Below are positions 1 through 6,325 of a stretch of 7,139 bases of DNA, piece by piece. Under the pieces are notes generated by a model. The model ran no database searches. It was given only the letters and a program-made list of their open reading frames with translations, and had not been told where the DNA came from. Numbering within the stretch: the first letter of the stretch is position 1; each line of letters opens with the position of its first letter. The DNA comes from Calditrichota bacterium (GTDB taxonomy: Bacteria > Zhuqueibacterota > Zhuqueibacteria > Zhuqueibacterales > Geothermadaptataceae): the NCBI GenBank assembly GCA_008501545.1, contig QQUM01000500.1, forward strand, positions 1 through 7,139, written 5' to 3'. The position numbers were made by a program, and so were the translations under genes.

Positions 1-576
1 TTCGCCAAAATAATTTTCGTACATAAGGGGAATATCCGTGGTTCGTAATGCATGAGGATGAATCGGATTTATCCGGCCAAAAGCACTTCGAAATTTACCC
101 GCTTTAAGCTGTAATTTGGCCGGCAAGGAGAGCGTCGTTAAATACGCTTCTTCCGGCACAACTGCAAATTCGCCATCTTCGTGCCGATGAGCGGACATAT
201 AAATATCTGCCCGTGCGTAGGGATCGATGGTTGATTTAAAGGCAAATTCGATCTCATTTAAGTAAGAATCCAGGTGACGCTCCGCTTGCGAATCATAATG
301 CATTCGCAGGTCGGAAATAACACTGATATCAGGATTCATACTGGCATTACTGCGCATTGTAGTACCCTGGTTTTTCACAACCGGCGTGGGCGCTTCCGGT
401 TTTCCCTCCATTTCCTGCATCAATTCTTTGATGAGTAATGAGTCAGCGACAGCACTGCTATCCTGTTCCTGCGCTGCAACTGAAACGCAGTCAAATATCG
501 CAACAGTAAACACGAGAACCATAAGCATAGTCAATTTGGATTGCCTTAGCAGTAAAAAAAGAAATATTGTGCGCAT
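1..576 (-). CDS. porin-like outer-membrane protein, N-terminal part (truncated by window edge)
   Basis: An open frame of 192 codons on the minus strand runs off the left end without a stop, so the C-terminus is missing. The start ATG (574-576) is chosen because GGAGGT lies five bases upstream. The N-terminus is hydrophobic (about residues 4-10 and 17-35) and ends in a signal-peptidase-like VSVAA-QEQ site near residue 35, so the product should be exported. Met17 is an alternative start that would give a more usual signal peptide but has no clear ribosome site. The mature part begins with an acidic low-complexity stretch. It then has NPDISV near residue 80, and EAYLTTLSLPAKLQLKAGKF followed by RSAFGRINPIHPHAL in the last 50 residues. 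From memory, this pattern matches beta-barrel proteins of Calditrichota/Bacteroidota-like genomes, often annotated as porins or zinc-regulated outer-membrane proteins. The gene lies 41 bases after the His-rich gene and is probably in the same operon. Family call moderate; substrate unknown. Confidence 0.7.
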   Translation of the reverse strand, partial: MRTIFLFLLLRQSKLTMLMVLVFTVAIFDCVSVAAQEQDSSAVADSLLIKELMQEMEGKPEAPTPVVKNQGTTMRSNASMNPDISVISDLRMHYDSQAERHLDSYLNEIEFAFKSTIDPYARADIYMSAHRHEDGEFAVVPEEAYLTTLSLPAKLQLKAGKFRSAFGRINPIHPHALRTTDIPLMYENYFGE

Positions 577-617
577 GCGCACCTCCATTTGGGTTAACGT
601 TCAAAAAAAAGACGGTA

Positions 618-989
618 TTAGGAGATGGATGCGGGTGGGGCACGATGAGTAAAACAGGGAAAGGACTGGTTAAATGTTGGGGCGATGTTAAAGAGTTGGT
701 TGATGTCTGCTTCGGCGAGTATCCGGGGCAATTGTCTCGCAGGAGCGTTTAAGAATATCTGATGTGAAAGAAGTGTGCAAGCACTGCAATGATGATGGCG
801 ATGATCGTGATCTCTCTTATGTAGTAGGGGAGATTTCGAATGTTTTGCAAATGAGACAAACTTTTGGGGGCATGAATTGCGATCGATTGATTCTTTTACC
901 GGATGAAAAAAGATGACAAGATAACACAGTAAAATCAGAAAACTTATCACGCGATAATGCAGCTGAATATTTTGTTTTTGTGACAACAT
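618..989 (-). CDS. small membrane/periplasmic protein with His/Cys-rich cluster (DUF2946-like)
   Basis: This encodes 123 residues. A single hydrophobic segment at about residues 14-29 follows a short polar N-terminus, so the protein is either secreted or anchored with its C-terminus outside the cytoplasm. Residues 57-71 form a dense cluster: HKRDHDHRHHH, then CSAC (a CxxC with Cys68 and Cys71), with His76 following. Such a cluster could bind zinc, copper or nickel. The C-terminus carries RAPP (residues 116-119). A His-rich patch, a CxxC and a C-terminal RAPP/RGPP are, from memory, features of small DUF2946-type proteins, so I suggest that family without certainty. No good Shine-Dalgarno precedes ATG 987-989. 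GTG codon 14 is another in-frame start but would cut into the hydrophobic segment. The porin-like gene follows after 41 bases on the same strand, which suggests an operon. A role in metal handling is inferred from composition and context only. Confidence 0.65.
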   Translation of the reverse strand: MLSQKQNIQLHYRVISFLILLCYLVIFFHPVKESIDRNSCPQKFVSFAKHSKSPLLHKRDHDHRHHHCSACTLLSHQIFLNAPARQLPRILAEADINQLFNIAPTFNQSFPCFTHRAPPASIS

Positions 990-995
990 GTTGAT

Positions 996-1023
996 AATTT
1001 ACGATTTGTTACGCAAATTTCAA
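996..1023 (-). promoter_or_regulatory. candidate promoter and operator of the His-rich/porin unit
   Basis: Read on the minus strand, TTGAAA (1018-1023) and TAAATT (996-1001) are 16 bases apart and resemble -35 and -10 boxes. The spacer is almost filled by the perfect inverted repeat ATTTG-N5-CAAAT (1004-1018), which a repressor could occupy. The -10-like box ends only six bases before the proposed start codon, so transcription would begin at or near the ATG and the message would be leaderless or nearly so. That agrees with the lack of a ribosome-binding site. The hexamers match consensus only partly. Confidence 0.3.
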
Positions 1024-1059
1024 GCATGGTTTTGGTGACATTCCGAAATGATGTATTTA

Positions 1060-1093
1060 TTCCCCTGCATGATGGCCTGTCCAGGCAGGGGAA
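1060..1093 (-). terminator. hairpin after leuA, probable terminator
   Basis: TTCCCCTGC (1060-1068) and GCAGGGGAA (1085-1093) form a perfect 9-bp stem around a 16-base loop, 17 bases beyond the leuA stop codon. On the minus strand the bases after the stem are AT-rich (AATAAATACATC) but not a clean T-run, so it may be a weak intrinsic terminator or an mRNA-stabilising hairpin. It also separates leuA from the downstream His-rich/porin unit on the same strand. Confidence 0.55.
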
Positions 1094-1110
1094 CTCTTTG
1101 TGATTGATTT

Positions 1111-2802
1111 TTACATTTCCATTCGATTGAGTGCGCTCAACAGTGCTTTAAATGAGGCTAAACTGATATTTGAGTCAAGGCCGGCTCCGAAAAAGATATC
1201 ATCGTTGTCGTTTTTCAGGCTAATATACGTGACTGCGCGCGAAGCGGAACCATGCTCAATCGCATGTTCGTCATAGGTTTCAATTAGAAATCCAAAATCC
1301 AGTTGCTCCTTTAAACCATTCGCAAAAGCATCGATTGGTCCATTGCCTCGCCCGGCAATGTAGGTTTGTACGCCATGCATGAGCACGACAGCATTAATCG
1401 ACGTCTTATCCTGGCCTTTGCCATTTCCGGATTCACTATCCGCATCAGTGTGAATCGAGCAATGTTTCAAGGAATATGGCGTATTTAATTCAAGATATTC
1501 TTTTTTGAAAACCTCGAGAATCGATTTTGGTGGCAATTCGTTGCCTTTGTTGTCGGTCACTTTCTGAATGATTTTACCAAATTCCGGTTGCATGGTTTTT
1601 GGAAGTTTGAGCCCAAATTCCTGTTCAAGAATGTAGGCAACGCCACCTTTGCCGGATTGGCTGTTTATGCGAATGATTTTCTCATACGTGCGACCGACAT
1701 CGCTGGGATCAATGGGGAGGTAGGGAACGGCCCACTCGTTGGCATCTGATTTTTCGTGTGCAGCCATACCTTTGCTGATGGCATCCTGGTGCGAGCCTGA
1801 GAAGGCTGTGTACACCAATGCCCCTGCGTATGGATGACGCTCGTGCACTTCCATGCGTGTACATTCTTCGTATATTTTTTTCACTGAATTTATGTTTGAG
1901 AAATTGAGTTTTGGATTGATTCCTTGCGTAAAAAGGTTGAGGGCCGTTGTGACAATATCCACGTTTCCGGTGCGTTCGCCATTGCCGAAAAGTGTTCCTT
2001 CAACCCGGTCAGCGCCTGCCATTAAGGCCAGTTCTGTTGCAGCAACCGCCGTACCCCGATCGTTGTGCGCGTGCAGGCTGATGATGATATTTTCACGATT
2101 TTTCAGATTGCGTGACATCCATTCGATCTGATCGGCATGAATGTTTGGCGTGCACATTTCAACAGTTGCCGGCAAATTGATGACGACTTTATTTGATGGC
2201 GATGGCTGCCAGACATCAAGAACGGCATGACAAACATCCAATGCATAATCCAGTTCTGTACTCGTAAAACTTTCCGGGGAATACTGGAAGCGTATACCGG
2301 GATTGTTGGCTTTCTCCTTGAGTTCCGTCAATAGCTTCGCTCCCCGTACTGCAATATCGATCACTTCCGCTTTATCAGCCTTGAAAACGACATCACGTTG
2401 CAAGGCCGAAGTGGAATTATATAAATGGACAATTACATTTTTCGCACCTTCAACCGCTTCGAATGTTTTTCGAATGAGGTGATCGCGTGCTTGTGTCAAA
2501 ACCTGGATGGTGACGTCGTTTGGTATGAGGTTGCCTTCGATAAGTTCACGAACGAAAGCATATTCTACAGCAGCAGCGGATGGAAAACCAACCTCAATTT
2601 CCTTGAAACCGACATCTACCAGTAACTTGAATAATTTAAGTTTTCTTTCGAGATCCATGGGAGTTTGCAGCGCTTGATTGCCATCACGTAAATCTACACT
2701 GCACCAGACAGGTGCTTTTTCCAGTTGCTTGCCTGGCCATTGCCGGTCTGGCAAGTCAACCCTTGGAAACGGCCGGTACTTTCTAACTTTTTCCGCTTTC
2801 AT
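1111..2802 (-). CDS. leuA: 2-isopropylmalate synthase (long-form, LeuA type 2)
   Basis: Cytoplasmic enzyme of 563 residues that condenses acetyl-CoA with 2-oxoisovalerate to 2-isopropylmalate, the committed step of leucine synthesis. The TIM-barrel part (about residues 25-320) begins with the signature CSVDLRDGNQAL (34-45). It also contains HAHNDRG (244-250) and GNGERTGNVD (273-282). The metal ligands Asp40, His244, His246 and Asn280 have the same spacing (204, 2 and 34 residues) that I recall for Asp81, His285, His287 and Asn321 of M. tuberculosis LeuA, and Arg39 is the expected catalytic arginine. A linker region and a C-terminal LeuA regulatory domain (about 430-563) follow, so leucine feedback inhibition is expected. 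The length fits the approximately 560-residue yeast/actinobacterial type rather than the approximately 515-residue E. coli type. ATG 2802 is preceded by AGAGG at nine bases. No other leu/ilv gene adjoins it. The upstream region looks like a leucine attenuator. Confidence 0.96.
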   Translation of the reverse strand: MKAEKVRKYRPFPRVDLPDRQWPGKQLEKAPVWCSVDLRDGNQALQTPMDLERKLKLFKLLVDVGFKEIEVGFPSAAAVEYAFVRELIEGNLIPNDVTIQVLTQARDHLIRKTFEAVEGAKNVIVHLYNSTSALQRDVVFKADKAEVIDIAVRGAKLLTELKEKANNPGIRFQYSPESFTSTELDYALDVCHAVLDVWQPSPSNKVVINLPATVEMCTPNIHADQIEWMSRNLKNRENIIISLHAHNDRGTAVAATELALMAGADRVEGTLFGNGERTGNVDIVTTALNLFTQGINPKLNFSNINSVKKIYEECTRMEVHERHPYAGALVYTAFSGSHQDAISKGMAAHEKSDANEWAVPYLPIDPSDVGRTYEKIIRINSQSGKGGVAYILEQEFGLKLPKTMQPEFGKIIQKVTDNKGNELPPKSILEVFKKEYLELNTPYSLKHCSIHTDADSESGNGKGQDKTSINAVVLMHGVQTYIAGRGNGPIDAFANGLKEQLDFGFLIETYDEHAIEHGSASRAVTYISLKNDNDDIFFGAGLDSNISLASFKALLSALNRMEM

Positions 2803-2833
2803 CTTGCTTTTCCTCTGCTTTTCTAAAAATGAA

Positions 2834-2868
2834 AAAGGCCATGGGATTTTTTGTTCTCCATGGCCTTT
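2834..2868 (-). terminator. intrinsic terminator in the leuA leader (attenuator)
   Basis: AAAGGCCATGG (2834-2844) and CCATGGCCTTT (2858-2868) form a perfect 11-bp stem with a 13-base loop. In the leuA transcript the 3' arm runs straight into a U-tract (UUUUU at 2832-2836, a second U5 at 2825-2829), the layout of a strong intrinsic terminator. It ends about 30 bases before the leuA start and about 40 bases after the stop of the leucine-rich leader ORF. This is where an attenuator terminator should sit. Confidence 0.85.
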
Positions 2869-2907
2869 ATTCTAATTTAACTAAAATTTTAACTGGCAAT
2901 TACAGTT

Positions 2908-2991
2908 TTACCATGGATGACGTAGATCTCCCAGCAGCAGGAGTCGTCCTGCCAGGTAAGGTAATAAAAATAGTAGGTTGAGATTGATCAT
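2908..2991 (-). CDS. leuL: leucine-rich leader peptide of leuA (attenuation)
   Basis: A 27-codon ORF (ATG 2989-2991, TAA 2908-2910) between the predicted leuA promoter and the terminator hairpin. Eleven of 27 residues are leucine, at positions 4, 6, 7, 9, 10, 13, 17-20 and 23. They include a run of four consecutive Leu codons (CTC CTG CTG CTG, 2932-2943). The peptide starts MINLNLLFLLPYL and ends GDLRHPW. Its likely role is cis-acting: ribosome speed through the Leu codons reports leucyl-tRNA charging. Its last two sense codons, CCA TGG (2911-2916), spell CCATGG, the same self-complementary hexamer found in both arms of the downstream terminator. They could therefore pair with the terminator 5' arm when a ribosome stalls upstream. 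No clear Shine-Dalgarno is visible. AAGGA lies 19 bases upstream, which is too far. The symbol is given by analogy with enteric leuL; no sequence homology is claimed. Confidence 0.8.
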   Translation of the reverse strand: MINLNLLFLLPYLAGRLLLLGDLRHPW

Positions 2992-3035
2992 CAATCTATT
3001 CCCGTTGGCATCCTTGATAAAAAATTATTGCAGCA

Positions 3036-3064
3036 ATTATATCGCTTTCAAATAACAAAAGCAA
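3036..3064 (-). promoter_or_regulatory. sigma-70-like promoter of the leuA leader
   Basis: On the minus strand, TATAAT (3036-3041) is a perfect -10 box, with TTGCTT (3059-3064) 17 bases upstream as a partial -35 box. Transcription would start near 3029, about 38 bases before the leader-peptide ATG. A 13-base palindrome, ATTCC-TTG-GGAAT (3068-3080), abuts the -35 side and could be a regulator site. Confidence 0.6.
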
Positions 3065-3265
3065 GCGATTCCTTGGGAATATCCATTTAATTTTGCTACA
3101 AAGGCGTTGCAGTGATATGGGGTAAATTTTCCCTTGAAAATATACGCTAATCAATATTATTCATGAAAATAGCGCCTGGAATAATTCTGTTGTTTTAAAC
3201 AATTGGTAATCTTACTTTTATACAACTTGCTACATCGATTAAATATTCATTGCAGCCGTTTCGGG

Positions 3266-3282
3266 TATATTCCCTGAATATA
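3266..3282. promoter_or_regulatory. 17-bp palindrome upstream of the sigma-54 activator gene
   Basis: TATATTC-CCT-GAATATA is a perfect 7-bp inverted repeat with a 3-base centre, 24 bases before the start codon at 3307. Its position suits an operator, or a site for autoregulation by the activator's own DNA-binding tail. It could also be a chance palindrome in AT-rich DNA. Confidence 0.3.
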
Positions 3283-3306
3283 GCGTAATTCAAAATCAAT
3301 TCACAA

Positions 3307-5805
3307 ATGCACACAAAATTTTATACCCTGCTTGTCGGGCTTTTGCTCGTCGTCGGAGCGCTACCACGGTGGTCAGCTTTTGACTCTGCTGATAACATCC
3401 TGTATGATTTGTTCTATGAAATCCGTGGTGAACGCAATCTACCCGATAATGTACTTTTTGTTTTTCTTGATGAACAGGATATTCAGGTTCTTGGTGGTTG
3501 GCCTTTAACTCGCGATTATTGGGGCTATGTCATTCATCAAACAGGGAAAGCCGGTGCCAAAGCCATCGCGATTGACGTGCTTTTTACAACAGAAAATCAA
3601 CTCTTCCGGGAGTATGATAAAACCCTGGTCGAATTCACCGCTGCTGCTGGCAATGTCATCCTCCCGATTGCACTCGAAGTGGTACCGCAGGCCGACAGCG
3701 TGTTTGTGAATGAAATTATCCATCCTTTTCCTGATTTGAACAAGGCTGTAAAGGCGGTCGGGTTTGCCAACCTGGGTGATGAAACTACTGTTCGCCGGGT
3801 ACCGGTTTCCGTGCGGCATAAGGGAAAGGAATACAATTCCTTCGGTGTGGAATTAGCCCGGGCTTTGCGTGCAGATTCGAATGAACAATTTAGCGGCTTG
3901 TTACCTGAAGATGATTATCTGGAAATAAATTACGCCGGGCTTGTCGCACCGGAAGAGTCAATCAGTTTTCTTGAGTATTTACAAGCGCTGCGTGAAGATG
4001 CGGCTGCACTGCAGTTGCAGGACAAACTTGTCCTCATCGCACCTATTGCCCCGGGATTACCGATCGTACGTCACACACCCTTTGCAGATGTAACGCCGGC
4101 ATCACTTATTCATCTAAATGTTGCTGAGAATATTCTTCGCCAAAACGCATTGCAACGGGTACCATGGTTTTTCCATGGATTGATCATGGTCATGGCTGGT
4201 TTTGTGATCTTTCTGGCATTTTGGAATATTTCTATCCGTCAAAGTGCGGTTGTCCTCATTTCGATAGTCGTGGGGTACGTCGTTTTGAGTTATTTTTTAT
4301 TCGCGCATGCATCTTTCATACTTCCAATTTTCTATCATCTCCTGAGCTTTGTGTTGTTCTCCCTTTTGGTTTATTATGAAAAGGAAAAGCAGAATAAAAT
4401 AACATATCAAGCTCATTCAAATCGATTATGGCAAGAAATAATGCAGAAACAGCGCACCATCGATGACGCTGAAAAAGAATTGTTTACCATGCGGAAACAG
4501 CTTCAATTCGAACAGGCAAAATCGGAGAATGCAGCTCAGGAGAAGGAGAAAAAGATTCGAGAAAAGCAGCAAGAAGTGAGTAATCTGCAAAAGCAGTTAA
4601 ACGATTTGCAAGCATTCGAAAAACCTGCAATGGACAGAAAGAAAGTGGCAAAGATCACAGGGATTATTCATGCTGATAACAGCCCTTTAAATGCTGTTAT
4701 TGATTTGGTCCAAACGATTAGCGATGATGATATTCCCGTTCTGATAATGGGCGAAACAGGAACGGGGAAGGAAGTGCTGGCGCAAGCAATCCATAACAAG
4801 AGCCGGCGACATAACAAACCATTCGTTGCTGTGAATTGCGGGGCGTTATCAGAATCACTTCTGGAAAGTGAACTTTTTGGACATGAAAAAGGTGCCTTCA
4901 CGGGAGCGCAGTCTCTAAGGCGTGGCCGATTTGAATTGGCAAATGGCGGAACGATTTTTCTGGATGAAATTTCAGAAACGAGCCCTGCGTTTCAAGCCCG
5001 GTTGCTGCGCGTATTGCAGGAAGGCGTGATCGAGCGACTTGGTGGAGAGCGCACTATCCGTATCAATGTGCGCTGTATTGCAGCGTGTAATCAGGATATC
5101 AGGAAATTGGTTGATGCAGGGGCATTCCGGGCTGATCTCTATTACCGCCTGAACGGATTTCCGATTGTTCTGCCGGCGCTTCGTCAACGTTCAGTTGATA
5201 TTCCGATTCTTGCTACTCATTTCTTGCACAAATATGATTTTGATGATTTAAAATTTTCTGAAACTGTATTGGAGAGTTTGCGATCCTATGCCTGGCCGGG
5301 TAATATTCGTGAACTGGAAAACACGGTTCGGCGCATGGGTATATTGGCGAAAAGTGAACAAAAATCTCTCATCCAGACCCAGCATTTACCTGAAGATATA
5401 CGGACTTTTAGACAAGAAATTGAGGAAATTGCCGACTACGCGCCTTTGGAAGAGCAGATTCTGACGAGATTGCGTGAGTTGAAATTTTCCCGCGCAGCAA
5501 TTAGTCAAACGGCCCGTTTACTCGGGAACAAAGACCGTGGTACCATAACAGAATACCTGCGTGGTTTGTGCTTCGAAAGTTTTGTTCAAAATGAATTTGA
5601 TCGTGAAAAAGCAGCTGCAGCACTTGCCGGTACAAATGATTCAGAAGTGATAAAACGCGTTTTTGCCAAATTGGATTCCTACCTGAAAAACCTCGATCCG
5701 GAGCAAAAAGGGAGAAATCATTCTCAATACAAAGGTTTGCCACAAAAATACCACCCCAAACTCGATGCGGTTCTTGACTTCCTTGGCAAACCGCAAGGAA
5801 ATTAA
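3307..5805 (+). CDS. membrane-bound sigma-54-dependent activator with CHASE2 sensor domain
   Basis: 832 residues. An N-terminal anchor (about 5-20) leads into an extracytoplasmic CHASE2 domain (about 26-275; YDLFYEIRG, FVFLDEQDI, GGWPLTRDYW, then GAKAIAIDVLF). Three membrane helices follow (about 287-306, 314-334, 336-357), then a charged coiled coil (about 373-441). The sigma-54 AAA+ domain (about 452-690) has Walker A GETGTGKE (482-489), an intact GAFTGA sigma-54 contact loop (529-534), Walker B GTIFLDE (548-554), arginine-finger candidates Arg608 and Arg614, and sensor II WPGNIRELEN (663-672). It should therefore be a competent ATPase and sigma-54 activator. The C-terminal 140 residues are not a plain Fis-type HTH. 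One HTH-like segment (about 728-755, ending DRGTITEYLRGL) is followed by a second repeat-like segment (REKAAAALAGT onward) and a basic tail. There is no receiver domain, so sensing and activation lie in one polypeptide. The ATG is the only plausible start: an in-frame TAA stands at 3286 and no Shine-Dalgarno is visible. Confidence 0.93.
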   Translation: MHTKFYTLLVGLLLVVGALPRWSAFDSADNILYDLFYEIRGERNLPDNVLFVFLDEQDIQVLGGWPLTRDYWGYVIHQTGKAGAKAIAIDVLFTTENQLFREYDKTLVEFTAAAGNVILPIALEVVPQADSVFVNEIIHPFPDLNKAVKAVGFANLGDETTVRRVPVSVRHKGKEYNSFGVELARALRADSNEQFSGLLPEDDYLEINYAGLVAPEESISFLEYLQALREDAAALQLQDKLVLIAPIAPGLPIVRHTPFADVTPASLIHLNVAENILRQNALQRVPWFFHGLIMVMAGFVIFLAFWNISIRQSAVVLISIVVGYVVLSYFLFAHASFILPIFYHLLSFVLFSLLVYYEKEKQNKITYQAHSNRLWQEIMQKQRTIDDAEKELFTMRKQLQFEQAKSENAAQEKEKKIREKQQEVSNLQKQLNDLQAFEKPAMDRKKVAKITGIIHADNSPLNAVIDLVQTISDDDIPVLIMGETGTGKEVLAQAIHNKSRRHNKPFVAVNCGALSESLLESELFGHEKGAFTGAQSLRRGRFELANGGTIFLDEISETSPAFQARLLRVLQEGVIERLGGERTIRINVRCIAACNQDIRKLVDAGAFRADLYYRLNGFPIVLPALRQRSVDIPILATHFLHKYDFDDLKFSETVLESLRSYAWPGNIRELENTVRRMGILAKSEQKSLIQTQHLPEDIRTFRQEIEEIADYAPLEEQILTRLRELKFSRAAISQTARLLGNKDRGTITEYLRGLCFESFVQNEFDREKAAAALAGTNDSEVIKRVFAKLDSYLKNLDPEQKGRNHSQYKGLPQKYHPKLDAVLDFLGKPQGN

Positions 5806-6203
5806 AAAAAAGAATGTGGTGCAAAAATCAGGGTGGTAAAATTAATAATCGTTCATTTATATAAATATTTTATTGCTTTAATGTCTTAATTTTGATAGAC
5901 TATATAAGAATTTTCTAAAGCCATCTTCCTATGAAATCCCATTTTATCATGATAGATTATAATTTGTGAGAAAAGTATTTAAACCTGTTATAAAAATGCT
6001 CCTTACGCAATCGATGTGATTTAAGCCTATCATAAAAGTAAAATAGAGTTTGCGGCTGTTACACTATCCTTCTATGTCTGCCATCGGATTCTCCTTCGAA
6101 CCTGAAGCCTGCGATGAATCTTTAAACGCCGTGTCAAGCGAATCATGAAGTAAATTTCACTACTTTGTTCAATATGCAGGTTGGGTGTCATATATTAAAT
6201 CCA

Positions 6204-6232
6204 TTGTCAGAAAATCAATTTTGTGATATTTA
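6204..6232 (+). promoter_or_regulatory. candidate promoter of the cold-shock gene
   Basis: TTGTCA (6204-6209, five of six to the -35 consensus) and TATTTA (6227-6232, weak -10) are separated by 17 bases. Transcription would start near 6239 and give a leader of roughly 128 nt. A long leader is typical of regulated cspA-type genes. The -10 match is poor. Confidence 0.3.
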
Positions 6233-6325
6233 TATACAATTTTGGTTCATTTTCATTTTAGCAGTCGTTCCAGGTATTAAAAGGCATTTGCTTTGAGCAC
6301 GTCCTCTTAGTAACCTGTGAGAGCG

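Larger units (their letters stand above)
2825..3029 (-). promoter_or_regulatory. leuA transcription attenuator (whole leader RNA)
   Basis: About 200 nt of leader RNA from the predicted start near 3029 through the terminator U-tract. Visible elements, in transcript order: leader ORF; CUGGCAG (2949-2955), which can pair with UUGCCAG (2893-2899); the Leu tetrad (2932-2943); CCAUGG (2911-2916); a small hairpin AACUG/CAGUU (2891-2907); and the terminator (2834-2868). UCCAUGGU in the leader can form eight pairs, one of them G-U, with GCCAUGGA in the terminator 5' arm as an antiterminator. Inferred model: stalling at the Leu tetrad leaves CCAUGG free for antitermination. A ribosome that reaches the stop codon covers CCAUGG, and the terminator forms. 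Confidence 0.75.
2992..3306. other. divergent intergenic region between leuA leader and sigma-54 activator
   Basis: An AT-rich stretch of 315 bases holding the leuA promoter (3036-3064), and presumably the promoter of the rightward gene, which I could not place with confidence. Three palindromes are visible: ATTCC-TTG-GGAAT (3068-3080), GGGTAAATTTTCCC (3120-3133, one mismatched pair) and TATATTC-CCT-GAATATA (3266-3282). No ORF of note, tRNA or -24/-12 (GG-N10-GC) element was recognised. Confidence 0.6.

Noticed and set aside
386..752. Two overlapping plus-strand ORFs of 61 and 88 codons
   Set aside because: They run antisense to the porin and His-rich genes, which have better support (signal sequence, ribosome site, family-like motifs). 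The translations are low-complexity and unlike known proteins.
1853..2875. Plus-strand ORFs of 65-92 codons over leuA and its leader
   Set aside because: All are antisense to a certain leuA or its attenuator and have no ribosome site or recognisable content.
2990..3015. Six-codon ORF (MPTGID) ending at the leader-peptide start, as a coupling ORF
   Set aside because: Its ATG overlaps the only AAGGA, so it has no ribosome site, and a chance ORF of this length is expected.
5779..5800. Inverted repeat TTCCTTG-N8-CAAGGAA at the end of the sigma-54 activator as its terminator
   Set aside because: It lies inside the coding sequence and is followed by an A-run rather than a T-run on the coding strand, so it does not look like an intrinsic terminator.
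3505..5824. Several ORFs of 60-107 codons on both strands within the sigma-54 activator
   Set aside because: Shadow frames of a certain 832-codon gene. The translations are Ser/Arg-rich frame artefacts.
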